This document shows positions 43,301 to 58,300 of a stretch of 64,000 nt of DNA, one piece after another. Position numbers and translations under genes: made by a program. Position 1 is the first letter of the stretch. Every line of letters begins with the position of its first letter. A model generated the notes under the pieces. It searched no databases and was not told the origin of the DNA. It worked only from the letters and a program-made list of their open reading frames with translations. Origin of the DNA: Platynereis dumerilii (lineage: Eukaryota; Annelida; Polychaeta; Phyllodocida; Nereididae); NCBI GenBank assembly GCA_026936325.1, contig JAPTHN010000180.1, positions 1 through 64,000 of the forward strand, in the 5' to 3' direction.

Positions 43301-46300
43301 GGCATTTTCATGGTGGGGGCAGGTCATCGGGTCTGCATGATACTGGCTGTATCACTGGTCTTAGACCAAACAGTTTTTCTTCATGAACCATAGGCCTATT
43401 GCAATGGATCTGGGTTAGTGGTGGGAGGACTGGTAGCTTACTGCCATATCTTGCACTGCAGATATGACCTCTTTATTGGTGGGATGCAAAAAGAGTAATT
43501 AAATCTGCACACATATTATTCTATCACATTTAGGTACATTTCCATCCAGGAATTATGCTTCTAATTTGAGAAATCGTTTCTGCCTGAAAGGCTTACCATT
43601 AAATGATGCCACAAAGATCCGTCAACCTTGGGATTCCCCAACCAGGGAACCCCAAATGTAAATGACTAAATATAGACACACAAGTGGATACATTGACTTC
43701 GATTAGATTGGATCGCATCGCTTAGATAAACCTGGACTGGATTGCATAGAATAAATTGGGATTAGTTTGGGTTGCATGAGACTAGCTTGGATTGGATTCA
43801 ATGGGTTGGAAGGGATTGGATCAGATTGGATTGTGCAGATTGAATATTACTACATTTGACTGGACTGGATAGGATTGGATTAGATTGAACTTGCTTAGAT
43901 TAGATTGGCTTAGATTAGCTTCGGTTGGACTAAACTGAATTAGATTCGATTGAAGTGGATTACATGTAGCTTAGATTGAGTTATATTGAGTTAGAATAGA
44001 TTGGCTTAGATTGGATAAAATAAAATTGGATTGATTGGATTACTTTGGGTTCGATCACCTTTAAAAAAAGACCTTATCACATTTGTTGAGAATGGCCCTG
44101 CCCTAGAATATCAGATGCAAGTTAGTTGGTGAGTATGGTAATTAGAAATCAGAAGAGGCTGGTCTTTGAGAGTCTGTGACTGCCCAATTGTCTCCCCTAA
44201 GCAAATAGGTTCTTTTGTTCAAAGATAACTCCTCCCGTGGGAATGTCTCAAAAGTGACTGATGACTGGCCATCCAATCAAAATGTTTTGATTTCAAATTT
44301 TCCCATGGATTATGAAAATATGTTATTCTTTACAGTCTGGCCTGAGTCTATTTTCCTGAGTGGATTCGATTGGACTTGATCAGATTGGATTCACTTGGAT
44401 TGGATTGGACTAGATTGGAATGCCAATGGAATGGATGAGACTGATTGTGATTGAATTATAATTAATTGGATGGAATTAGATTGGGTGGGTATTGATTCAA
44501 TGGGATTGGATTGGACTGGCAGGAATTGGCTTGGATTGGATTGGATCTGGCTAGGTTGGACTATGTTAGGTTGGGCTAGGTTAGATTGGATTCAGCAAGA
44601 GTTGCTTGATTAAACCCTGCGATTGGCAGTCTAGCGCGCTACCACTAGACAAACCTTTCCCCTAGATAGATAGATATTTAGATAGATGGTGATGTTTATA
44701 AACAGATACACGGAAAAAACAAACTAGGGGAGTCCTGCTTGAAAGTGCCTTGGGCATGTACTGTTATGCTCTTCTTGAAGTTGAGCAGCATACCAAATGG
44801 TTGAAATGGAGCTCTACCTTCAAGTAGTGGTACTGCTCTCACCTGTACTCATCAAGTGTGATGCAGACTGTTTTCTTTATGGCCTACAAAAGAAACATTT
44901 CTTCTTTGGTGACCAGTGCAGGAAGTAGCTCACCATCCGCAAAGCCCTGGGGTAAGGAAAGATTGCATTCAAGCCAGATAGTATTGGCCCCACTTTGCTG
45001 GTCATGTCAAAACTGCTTAGTGCATAAATTGCTGGGAGGTACATGTAAGACACCAAGTCGCTGTCCAGTTGATCAACCAGAATGTAAAGTGAAGAGTTTT
45101 CTTTTTTTGGGTAACCTCCAGCTTCACATAAAACTTCTGTAGTTTACAGGATTTGCTTGAGTGGTCAATGAGTTTGATCAAGACATCAGTATAAGGTGAA
45201 ACCACTAAAACTGATTGAAGCCCGTTTCACAACATGATTGTCTATCAGCATTGCACTGGATTAGTACCAATGAGAGCATTATCAAAAATCAAAGGTTGAG
45301 CTTGATTTTAAACTGTGTGTATGCTGTTCAATATCAATGGAAGAGCATATATAAATAGGGCACATCCACAGTGCAAGATATGGCACCAACCTGCCAGTCC
45401 TCTAGGCAGTAACACATATCCACTGCAAAAGGGTTAATTAGGAAACACTGTTTGGTCAAAGACCAGTGATACTGCCGGTATCATGCTGGCCCGATGACCT
45501 GCCCCCACCATGCAGATAGAAAAAAACATCAAATTTGTAGCATTCTGTAACAAGGATAAGTGTAAACATCCAAATAGATAACCAAAATGGTCTGTGAGGT
45601 TCAAATATTAGATATATTCACGGAAAAGATGTCTTATTCTAATTTTACCTGATCTTTAAGGTTATTTTTAGGCCTAACAATAAATCACAGGTGGCCAATG
45701 TATATATATGGAATTAATAATGACTTATCATTTTTGATTATGAAAAATTAATAAAATCAGTTGTTTGTAATTTTCTTAAAAAGTATTGATATTTTGATAT
45801 AAAGATGTATTTAAAACTACTCCCTATAACATTGTCATGCTGCAAAGTTTGAGTGGTCACACAACCTCCTATCTCCAAGGGTTCTCGAGATACGGCCCGT
45901 TTATCTAGAGAAAAAATGTTAAAACAACGTAAAAATGGTGGCGGCCATTTTGGAAAGTTCGGCCCCTATCAGAAAAGTGACACCAACCTAATTTCATACC
46001 TAGACCTATAAATAATGAAATTCTGAAGAGTTTAGCTCTGGACATATGATTGCGTACACCACTACCATGAGCTACTCTAGTAAAAGAAAATGGCGGCAAT
46101 ATATCTCGATAGAAAACAGAAAATTGTGTAAACTGTAAAGATACAGGGGGAATAGGGCAACATTTGGTCTTAACTGATAGAAAAAAGTCTTATGCATCTG
46201 GAAGGGCGTGTCTAAATGTTAAAAAGAGGAGTATGAATTAGTAAATTAAAGAAAACAGTGATGTGATATCATAGCATCCCAGTGGGCCTTAGTTGTGTAT

Positions 46301-49300
46301 TAATATATTAGATGATTGTTTTGTATGTGTGTATGTGTATGTGTATGTATGTGTATGTTTTATGTTTCGCACTTGTTGACTCGCACTGTAAAACCCAAAA
46401 AGAGTTTCTCTTTTTGAGACTAAAATAAAGTATATCGTTAGCGTTATCTTAATCTTTATCGTTATAAAATAGTTTGCACTTTTCTTTCAATGTTTTTTCA
46501 AATTGCATGGTAGAGTGCAATATGGAATATTTACCAAAATGTCCCCCCCTCAAATTTCCAAAAATTGTTTCCTCCCAAATTTTCTTATCAAAAATTCCCC
46601 CCCTCCACATTTGCTGTTCCGAATAATTTTTTTTCAAACCTTTCTTTCCCAATTTCTTTAAAATAAAATGCCTCTCAGATATTAAGTAGGCATATTGTGT
46701 TTACTAGAATAGCCAATAGATAGGGGAAAGTAGTAGAAAAGATTATGGAAAGGATGCCCCCCCCCCTTCCTGTGCAAAACATGGCAGAGAACAGAAATGC
46801 GGAGGGACGCACAGACTGAAACGGAAGGTGTCAGTTTAGGGTTACTATAAAGCAAAGAATTGAGCAATTAAGGTATTAGTTTATTGTCAATCTGAATTGA
46901 CTATAATATATGAGATGCCTCCCTAATTAATTTGATAGATGTTTATTTCAACAATAAATAGTAAGGTTTCACAGCAATATGGCAGAGTTGTTACTCACTG
47001 GCTCTTCCATTTACTTGTGACTCTGCAAGGGAAAGTGTTTAATAATTGCAAATATGTTATATGGGTCATTCCATCTCAAATCAACCAATGGTCCCCACCT
47101 CACCTTCTCTGATTTTGATGAAACTAGCCACATATTAAGAACACAATATGGACAGAATTTGCATGAAATTGCAAAGCTGTATCTCAAAAATTGAGGAAGT
47201 TGTGGCTAATTGAAGATTAAAAATGTGGTCCGAAAATCGGAAATTGTCCATTTCTAAAAATTTTATATCTCCTTTGTTTGTTTATATAACAATCTGACAT
47301 AGCCCATGTACTTACACATGACCCTATTGTAAATTTTAGTTAACAAATTTTCAACCCAGATGAATTTGCCACTCTTCCAGAATGTTTAACATGTGCATGA
47401 TTTATCACACCGAATTCCAGATTTCAATAATTTCTATCTCCTTCAAGTGACTTTCAAAATGTCAAATATTCTGCACATTTGTTCTTTGGGGTGATTAGAA
47501 TTAGTAAAAGTAAAATGACTTCTCTACTTATTGATGGCAGCGATTTATACCCCAAACAATTTTGAAAAAATTGAAATTTACCATTTTTGGGAGAAAAATA
47601 TTACCATGTGGGATAGGTAGCACAAAGTGGTGATGCATTTCATAAGAAAGCATACGAGAAGGGCTTTTGATTGATTTGAGACACGATTTGAATATATGAA
47701 TTCTTCATTGTGAAATTTCACTTTGCATTTTGGTCATTTACACCTTTCCAACATTATGTTCGGATTTCAACTGACAACAAAATCATGTGGGATGATAAAT
47801 TTGAGTTTAAAAATTGGCTGAAACTTATATTTCGACTAAGGTCTTCGATTTGATGTCAAATCTTACCAGTGTACTTCCTTTGGTAACCGTCTGCTAAAAG
47901 CATTCTTCGAGTGAATAATTATCTAGAAGGAAAAATTATGAAATTTAAAAAGCTCATGCAGGACAGGTGATATGATTTAATCATTTGGAAAGATATAAGG
48001 TCCTCACAAAAATATTCCAAAAATTCGCAAAGGGTTGCTTCTAAAAATATGTTCAAACGGTTTTTGAGGGCATCCTAGTTAATTATAGGGAAAATACAAT
48101 TTTACCTTCTATAAAGATGGACAGCTAACCAAATTATTTTCAAATTTTATGAATTAATCAAGGGCTTTGATCTACTACAAAATTTAATTGGAAACCTCAT
48201 GGTTTTGTGTCTTATGCTGTTGCCATTTATGGCCATTATTGTCTATGTCACGCTGATAACTTACTGGATTTGACAACCACAAAATGTCATACACTTGTCA
48301 CATTTGGTTCTAAATTAAAGTTTGTAGCATGGAAAAAGTATATATCCAGCTATTTCATTATATTATATGGCCCAAATGGCATTAGTTGATTTTAAAACAT
48401 GTGCCGTTTTTTTCACCATTTTGCTATGTTATGATACAAGAACATTGTGCTTAAAAGTACTAACTTGGCATATTTTTCATTGTGTAAAAATCCTAAATCA
48501 CGGCAATACTTATATCCTATTTTTGAAATCATATAAGTGGTCCAACATGATTTTTGATTATTTTACACCTGCATAATTACAGCCTGAATTACTATATTTA
48601 AAGCTTGAATATGACCAAGAAAAATTCATATACACAAGACGTATCTTACATGAATCAAAAGCCCTTTGCATATATTTTCACGTGACATGCATGTTTTGTT
48701 GCTATGACCTATCCCAAATTGTGATTTTTCACTCCGAACATTGGTAAATTTGATTTCTTTTAAATTTGAGCTTAGTCTATATCACAGCAAACATCAGCCA
48801 GGGATATGAAATCAACATTACCCTTTCTACTCATCCCAAAGAACAAATTTTGTAAAATATCTTTAATTTTGGAAGGTTTGTGACCGAGTGGGAAATTATT
48901 GAAATTTGAGTTTTAGTGTGATAAACCTTCCAACAGTGAAAATTAGTGGAAGGTCATCAAACTTTCTTTCAGCAATTCGCTTTCAGCCATTTTGTTTATT
49001 GACATATCAAGCATTCATTTAAAATATTTTAGGGCATTACCTTGAGAAGTCAATAAATGACAGCAATTTCTAGAAACAACAATTTTCTATTTTTGGTTCG
49101 AATTTTCAAACTTCAATCGGTCAGTAATTCCTCAAATTTGCAGTTACATAACTGAAATTTTGCATACATTCATTCCATATATAGTTCTTCAAATGTGGGC
49201 AGTTTCGTGAAAATCTGAGATGTTGAGGTGGGGCACTTCTCAAATTTTGGTTGATTTCACGTGGAATGACCCATATACTATATGGAATAACAGTAACAGT

Positions 49301-52300
49301 TGGAAAGTGCAAATGTTGTTCTACTGATTTGTACGAAGTTGCTGTGTTTGTCTTTTCTGTTGACTGTGGTACCTTTTTGTTCAATAATGCAGAGACGTTT
49401 ATCTAATTATGTAGTTTTGTTAAGTTGGTTCTAGGTGTCCTGATTTGTAACAAACCCTGTCTCTGTTCGGGACTGTCAAGTGGCAGCAGAATGCTGACAG
49501 TCCCTGGAAAATCGAATTGGGTCAACAATAATTTGATCCGTTTTGGACAGATCACCAGATCAGGTCGAACAACAGCTGTCCATATTACTACGCCAAACTA
49601 CTTTCACAAAGCATGGTTGCTGGCAAATATCCAGTCCACTGCTTTGAATGAAAATGTTTGGAAATCATGAGACAAAAAGAAAGTTTTAAACTTTAACATT
49701 TGCCTGTGAAAGGGATGATTTTACTCATCAGAAGTTTGATGGTATTCAATCTACTTATGCCATATAGTGCATGTTAAATTGTGGTCAGAAAAGGGTCCAA
49801 AAAGAATGCATTTTCACTTATTCACTTGTCCATACGAAGCCGATGTTTTTGTTTTGTGATATCAAAAATACTCAATCGTATTTATTCTGTTACTTTATGG
49901 AGATTTATGAACTAGGACAACAATATAATTCACAATTTCATAAAAGCTGTGTTACACTCAGCAAAATGTCTTCTCCATGCCACAAGTGCCCCCCTCTATA
50001 CTGGCAATATATGTGAGCTACAATGTATACATCCTCCATGATAAAAAATAGTTCCAACTTAATTTGGTATTTACAAGCTGTCTGCTTAAAATTGAAGCTA
50101 ACAAAAGTCAGATTAGACACTTGCAGAGTTTTTGGAAATAAATTAGACCATCACTAAATGATGGAACTTTCCTGGTTTCTTCCACACTGTCCTGGTTTCT
50201 TCCAGAGATCGAAATTCTGTTGACCGCTCACAAGAGCTTGCGAATTTTGCACAATAGGTGGCAGCAAATAGCGGTCAACTTGTAGACAGTAACAAACCAG
50301 TTTTTGTATTTATTTGATCCCTCACTCTTCAGAGCCCAGGGAAAACATACTACTACTACTATTACCACTATGCGAATAGAAGATTTTACTATCAACCATT
50401 TGAGAAAAATTTTTAGCAATGATTATTATCCGATGAACGACAGAAAAGAAACAGTTTCAAATCCCACCGTCATGGGGTCTTGTTTTAATTATTGATATTG
50501 TATAGGCCAGTGTGGTTCTTCAGATCTTTCTTCAGCCCAGCCTTGAGTTGGTTTACTGTGGAGGAGTTGATGGTGTCTTGGCTTAGCTGGTTCCAGACTG
50601 AGATGAGTCTAGTTGAGAAGTAGTGCTTACGGGGACCTGTCGCTTGTAGTACCTGCAGCTTCATTTTCCTGCCTCTGTAACAGTCTGGTGGCTCTGCGCT
50701 GGACGTTTTCAATCATGGTGACATTCTTCTTGAGATGGGGTTACCGGACGCACGATGCGTATTCCAGGATTGGCCTGACGGTTGATTTATAGAGGAGCTT
50801 GAAGGAATCTTTGTCCGGATGTTTGAAGGTGTGGGCAATGCATTCAAGCAGACGGTTTGCTTTCTTCGTGATTCCTTCGATGTGCTGGTTTAAATAATCA
50901 TCATGTGGATAATCTGATCCCAATCATGTGAATGCGCATAATTGGCCTTTCAGAATGTGTGTACTAAAAATGTGTGAAACACAAACAGAAACTTTCACTT
51001 GAAGCAGTTAGAGTCAGTTCCTTTCAGGAGATCAATGGATTAGAATGGCCAGATTATTGTTCTTCTGAAATCCACTTTTATTTAAAACAATAACCAGTCA
51101 GCGGGTTCCGTTTTGAGCGATGATAACAGAGATGGGTAAATTAAGACTGCCAAAAGGTACAATAGTTAGACACAAGGAGAAAAATAATTGTGCCTCTGAA
51201 AAAGAATGCAGGATTTTGCTGAAAGGGAGAGTTTGCCAAAAGTGACAATAATTTGCCAATAGGAGAAATGTCAAGGCCTGATTGTACAATTGGGCACGAT
51301 TAAGAGATTGGCTGCAACACTTATGTTGTTATCTTTTTCAGTAGAGACACCATCCAACTCACAAACAATCTGGGCATATGAAGGGGAAGATGTGACATTG
51401 AGCTGTCCTGGACACCCATTTGACAGCTCACCAAGCTTCACTGTTAACTATGAATGGTTCCAGGATAAATACAGCTGCGAGAACATGAGGAATAGAGTTG
51501 CATCCTACACTAATCATGTTAAAGGTACCTCTGATGTCTGCATTGCATTTAAAGCTATGAATTGCATAATGATAGTGGAACTATTTTTCCACTTGCCAAA
51601 CATTTTTAATGCATTTTTTAATCGATCTTGAGACTGGGCATGTATATTAGAGACATTCTCTAGTTGACCTTTACAACTGAGATTAATTGAGGCGAGTTAG
51701 TGATGATTATACCTATGAATTAGTAAAATACAGAGGATATAACGATGCTTTCGAATGGCTCATGAAAATGAAATTTGATTTTATACTATCCATCGTAACT
51801 ATTTTTTCGTTTATTCAAAATTCATAACATACATACATGATGGAGACTGCAAGTATCTTCACTCTGTGCACTTTTTATGACTACATGTTTACATATATAA
51901 AAGTCTTACCTAATTGTTTTTCTTTATTAGGAAAGCCAAAAATTATCATCGAAGAAAGAATGGCCATTGACACAAATTCTGGCAGATTGACTATCAGCAG
52001 TGTAACAGAGAAAGATGAGCAGACATTCACTTGCATATTCCGGCGTGCACAAGAGCATATTGCAACAGTGCATCTTAAAATAAAGGGTATGATGAGAAAT
52101 TTCAAAATATGTGGCCATTCGTGATCTTCATAAATGTTCATATTCTAAAGATCTGTTGGTCGGAGATTTGTGATAAATTTTTACTGTCTTTTCATTTGAA
52201 TATTTGATTCCAAACTAAATTTCACCAGTTCTTAATCTAAAATCTTAAAGGATATCAAACTACTGCAACCATTAGCAACCTGCAATGCCTTTGCCAATTA

Positions 52301-55300
52301 CGCATAAAAATACCAGGAAAATGAAAATTAAATTCAGAAATTAAATACATAATTGCAGATTTTCAACAACCAGTGCTCATGGGACTAGTAGATGACTTCT
52401 ATGAGAATCAAGTCCGGAGCGCTGAATGCGTGGTGCCAAAAATGCGTCCAACTGAAGGTAAGGCTGCTAATATTTCTCTGTATCAGTCATAAACAATTAA
52501 AAATTTTTGAATAACAATTTTAAGTTTTGTGTTTACCTCTTCTGGAAAGATGCTCATGGGTGACTTAAATTTCATATCTGACCAATGACCATATGATAAC
52601 AGTACTGGTGTTACAAAGTTGCTTAGACAAATAAGCCTACAGATGGATACAAGTGAGCACCCGCTTCACCTACAGATGATTTCACAATTGCCTCAGAAAT
52701 CTCATTGGTGAAGTTTCATGAAAACAGCTGCAAGGACATGAAAAATCTAATCTGCCTATCACTTACAGGTTTCGTCGAAGTCTCGCACAATGAAGATGTC
52801 ATCAAAGTTCTGAACTTGGTTGAAGGAGATGCGCTCCTTCCTTTGATGGTTCCTGTCATTGGCAAAGTTGAGACTGATGGAGATATTGTGACATGCACAG
52901 CTATTCAAAATGTCTCTGGTAGTGTGAAGGAGCTTTCAACTACCCAAAAGATCACCGTTCTCTGTAAGTATCATGACAGTGTCAATTAAGTGAAAGAATC
53001 CTTGATATTTTTAAGAAAAATAATACCTCAATGGCATTATTTTCTAGAGTATTATACTTCTTTGTATAAAGGTAAAATTCAGTGTACTGTACATCAGCAA
53101 CATGCAAATAGCGATACACCGTCATTGGAAATTCATCAGCATTGGATTGAAAAGTGTTTTATCATTTACATCATAATATATTATGTTTTCTGTTCTTTGC
53201 CCAGACTTGGTTTTTGTATGCCTATCACCAATTCATGATGCCTCTTTTCATGCCATACACCAACCTTTGTGTATTTAAAACCTCTAGAGATTTTTTATCT
53301 TTACTGAACTATCTGTCATCTCTTACACCCTATCCACATATGCTATTCACACCTGTCTATTGACTTTGTAGTACCGTAAAACTGGGTTACTTTGGCCTTA
53401 TCCGAGCACCAAATTTGTGTTCTGAGAAAAACTATTCGTAGAATATGAACAGTTTTGTGCCATACCACAGCCAGTACATTGAGGTTTTCATCTGTCAAAA
53501 AGCTTTCCAAAATCTATCATGGTTCTATGTTTTATTACATAATTACAGGGTCGGCCAAAGTAACCCCGGAGTTGTGGTAACTTTGGCCGCCTTAGATTTT
53601 GAGCATGTAATACCATGTACCGCAGTACAATTTAATAATTTATGTTATTTTGGCAACCTAACAAGCCGAGGAATGTATTTTTGTAATCTAGAATGAGTGG
53701 TGACTCGTTTTCAGATTTCTGAACAAAAATTAAGTATTGATATGTTATAGCAGGAAAATGACAGTCAAGTCAACGCTATATTCAAAAGACGACTTATTCA
53801 TTGTAGATAAAAAACCCTGTAAACAGAATACACAAAATGAACAATGGATTACATAACATGAATAATAGGAGATAGTGTCACAAAGTGAGTTATAATGATG
53901 TTCTAATTTATCAGACATACAATGATGTAATGTTCATGACTAGATCTAGTTGATTGACATTTGAATAATAATTAAAGTAAATTCAACTAATTGTAAACTA
54001 TAAGCAATGAATTTAATAAGTGAAGCAATTACAATTAAGTCAATATCTATAAATCTATAACCAGTGAATTAATCTAGTTCATAATGGAAAAACCATCTGA
54101 CACAAATGGGGTTCATGATGCAATGGCCAACCACATGTGCTCCAAGGTAAACCGAGTTGGCACCTAACCAAATTATAAAACCAGTATAAACTGACTGACG
54201 AATAATTATGTACTGCTAAACTTTCTATAAATTAATTTTAATGGAGTTATTCAACTAATTATTTGTATCAGAAAATATAATTGAATGCTAAATTTGTCTA
54301 AAATAAAATTAATAGAAGACACATACCTTGAACATGTAAAAAGTTCTGCAAAGCAATGTTGCTTGGATGGCAACTGAGACAAAACTGAGAGTGATCATTG
54401 TGGTCACTCAAGCATTTAAGCCTTTAAAATTGGGTCATTTCCCTAGTGGCCTTCAGGAGAGTGACAGAGCTAGGTGCTGCTGCCCTCTGTCCTAACCATT
54501 AATCATGAAAGTAAAAATGTCTAGCATCAATGTTATAATGGGCAAATTTTACACTGCCACAGATATGTGTACCTCACTCTGTGTACTACTGCCTCCAAAT
54601 TCAGAATGACATAGTGTGAACATACCAAAGTTTTAGGTCACAAGAATCAAAGGTATCATTTTAAAATAATTTTTATCAATCATATGACGTTTTACATTTC
54701 TATTTTGGATGAAATCATATGTCTATTGTGGTTCACAGGTTCCCAGCAGCCAGTACATCATTGCTATGTTATGCTTGATAGAAGACATAAATTGCAATTA
54801 TTGCATTGGACCATTTATAGTATTTTTTTTAGCATCTTAGCAGTCAACATAATTTTCAGGGTCATACACCTGTTCGTCAAATCAAGGTGTATACCTCCTT
54901 AACTGCTATCAACTACAAACTGTTCCAACTCTTGCCAATTGCCATTTTCAGATGTGGCCAAAGTAACCCCGAGACTGACTTGGAGATTTGGGGTAACATT
55001 AGCCATAGCACTATACTCACCAAATTGCATAACATATAAACAAATCCTGCGTAGTAAAAAAAAATCTTCCACAATTTTCACTGTGTAAGCTTGCACTTGA
55101 CCCACCCAGAACAAAGTAGACACTTCCCTGCAAAATCACACGTTTTTACAAATCTGCTTTTTCCCAGAATGTCCTTCAAAAGAAGCACTGGTATCATGAT
55201 ATTGAAACAAAATTAATGTACATAAAAAGTAGACAAGTTACTCTATCAGGTGCATAAAGAAATTTCCTGTTATCGATATTGGTTCCAGAGATACAGGATA

Positions 55301-58300
55301 CTGAATCTTTTTCTCATTTGGTGGCCAAAGTAGTACAGAATGGCAAAAGTAACCCCGTTTTATGGTAGGAGTTTTTGTTTTCCATGTACTCAGAAAAAGG
55401 AGGGATTGGGCAAAAAATGTGTTCTAACGAGGGTGTTGATTTTTACCCCGACCAGGGGTATTGCCATCGTGAACGAGTCCATTTACTGCATGTTTACCTT
55501 TCGGTTTGGTGTCTGAAATCCTTTCAACTGGCAAAACGAACATTATTGCCCCCACACTACACATTAGGCTAAGTTGATTTTGGAACTTCACTGTTGGACA
55601 AGTTGGGATAGTAAGATTTTCATATCAGAAGGTTATATCCAAAATTTTAAGTCTCTAACTTGAAAACTTTTTTCAGGAAATGACATTGAATTTTTGACAT
55701 TTTGAACATTTTTCGGTTGTTTCGCAAACTCGCGGTTTCGTATAACTTAGTCATTTCTCATCATACAGTAATACAACCTACATATTTGAAAAGATCTCAA
55801 AAAGACCTACAATTTGAATACAAACATGAAGGGTTTTACAATAATTTTTCATCTGCACTTCTTATAAAATCTCACAATTTTGAGAAAGAAAGTCAGATCT
55901 TATGATTCAACGCAGTAATCAGTCTACTGAATTACACTTTCACAAGCATTGGAGGTCTTACAATGAGCCATATCGGAGGTATTGGGGAGGGACAGTTTCA
56001 TTTGGCAAACCTATGAAACTTTGCCGAGTTTTCCAGCTGCACAGCTTAATTTTTAATAAATCAAACCTCAGAAATAAAATTTCAATGTGGTATTGATGCA
56101 AAAAAGTTAACAGCCAACATCAAGCATAAAGCTAGGTTAAAATTTGAGATGTAGGTCTTTATATATGCCACTGCACACAAAAAATGCAAATTGTATTTTT
56201 TCTCTCTTTTTCTGAGCAATGATATTATTTTTGAAATGTGATATTCCCAATCCAAAAGGCATGATGTGTGCCGTAAGGCTCCAGTGATGACATATAGAGC
56301 TGTCTAATAATCTATCAAGACCTTTTACTTCCATTATAGAAACTGTTGAAACTGCAAAGAAGTGCTTAAATAATTTTTTATAGTGCTATACCTAAATTTT
56401 CAAAGCAGGGAAGTTTCATGTTACAACTTCCTCACACCAGTACAGAAATAAACAATTTCCAATTAGGTGGTTGTTCTATTTGAACTTCTTTCTTGGTTAG
56501 AATGATGTTCTGGGTTCCATTTCCTTCCCTTTTTTTAGGACATAATAATACTAAACCTGATTCTGAAATGACTCACTGACAAAATCTAATAACACAATGG
56601 CCGTTGTCAATTAATATTTACAAGTTCTTAATTTCTGTGATTTTATTCAGGATACCTGTGACAATCATTGAATTTACAAAGGTAACTATATAATAGGTCT
56701 TGGTGCTTTACCTAAGATCACTAATATTGCCAGATATCTCAACAGCCAATGGAGTTACATTTACACCTATAGTCGTACTTTGATTGGCAAGTCAAGCAAA
56801 AAATTAAAAGTTATCAGATTGTGAAGTTACTCGTGTCTTCACATTTGGCCTAGACCATTGATGTTGGTATTCAAAATGAAGGTCTGATTGAGCCCTGTCC
56901 AAACATACCAGTTTCATTGTCCTATCTATTAAATTGACCAAGTTATTCAATACCGCGAATCGGCAAACCTATCGAAAAATGTCTAAAAACCCAAAACTTT
57001 AAATGGATTTCCTGAAAAAAGTATTAGAGTTAGAGACCTGAAATTTTGGATATGGCCTTTTGACATGAATATGTCACTATACCAACTTGTCCAAAATTGA
57101 AATTCAGAAATTTTTGGAAAATCAACCTACCCTACTACACATGATGCTTTATTTACACCTAAACACCAGAATTACATGTAATCCAGCTTGTCAGCCTCCT
57201 GCGTATGCACAACTCAGATGCATTTAAACTCCCGATTTATTCACAGCACCTTCAGTACTGCTGTCATGTTTTTGTCTGAAGGTAAATACGGATGTTGTTT
57301 CCGTGCACATTCGCTATGGAGATGCAATGATTGCCTCTGACTGCCGCCTAGTGGAAGTAGTAGAAAGTGCCCCCATCCACTCAAAGCAAGAACTTGACAG
57401 TTTTGCATTCTCACACTTGTAAGTTCTCACCATCAATGGTTTTCAAAGCGCAAATATAAAGAATAGTTATATTTTTTTACACATATCTAACCCTTGCTCT
57501 TGATCCTTACATTATTATGGATGAACTGTAACACCATAGAACTGTACAGTTCTATGGTAACACTGACACCAAGGCCAGTTGCCTGTCATAATTTCTTTTG
57601 TTAAATAGAGCAGTATTGTGCAGTATATTCAATTAAGGTACATTTATATGCCTGTACAAAGTCAATATTATTTTCCAGCCAGTTCAGGTGTTGGCAGCAT
57701 CATGTCACAGCCTTATGTTTGCCACATTTATGAAACTGTTGACTTATATATAGTGTTTCCACTGAGTCTCGATCGACACCTCTCGAGAATGACATGGTCT
57801 AGTGCACGAGAATCCAGAATTTCTCGAGAAATCTAGGACACTGTCCTGCCATTGGCACAATGATATAACAAGAGAGATTTAATCTTGCAATGGATCACAT
57901 TTTTTGGCTTTTATGATATCTTTTATAGTTTTAATGTTAATCTGTGTGTTTTGTTTCCTATAAATCGTGAAATCACAGCTAAACATCCAGCTATAACACA
58001 ATTTTAAAACATTTGTACAAGTTCAACTTCAGCATTTATCAGGTACACAGTGGGGATTATCCTCAACAGATATTTAAATTGAACAATGGAGCAAGTACAC
58101 AATAACAATAATATCAAGCAAAACAAAACAACAATCCAATGCTTTGAAACCATTATAAACATAAACACATGAACACCATGTCAAACAATGATCAACACTT
58201 CAATTCTCGAGACTCGCTCCGCGAGACGAGAAAATGCTGAGTCATTGCTGATTTCGAGACTTCTCGAGAACTCTCGCTCTCATTGGAAACTCTACTTATA

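Larger units (their letters stand above)
42668..46075. mobile_element. Long-TIR DNA element, 3408 bp, with about 0.7-0.8-kb inverted ends
   Basis: The ends GTAGCTCATGGTAGTGGTGT and the reverse complement are flanked by TCTA (42664-42667 and 46076-46079). The arms run 42668 to about 43465 and about 45365 to 46075. They share TTCCAAAATGGCCGCCACCA, CACAACCTCCTATCTCCAA (in inverse) and GGTCATCGGGTCTGCATGAT, with diverged stretches and small indels. The core (43470-45360) has cryptic GATTG repeats and a SINE head but no transposase. A Polinton is not supported: no capsid, polymerase or integrase frame and too short. Confidence 0.85.

Noticed and set aside
42668-46075. Polinton/Maverick because of long TIRs
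   Set aside because: Only 3.4 kb, 4-bp flanking repeat, no viral-type genes; better described as a non-autonomous DNA element.
49425-49670. Short plus-strand frame in intron 1 of the Ig gene, with an Ig-like VKWQQ string in one frame
   Set aside because: No usable splice sites in matching phase and no Cys pair; too weak to call an exon.
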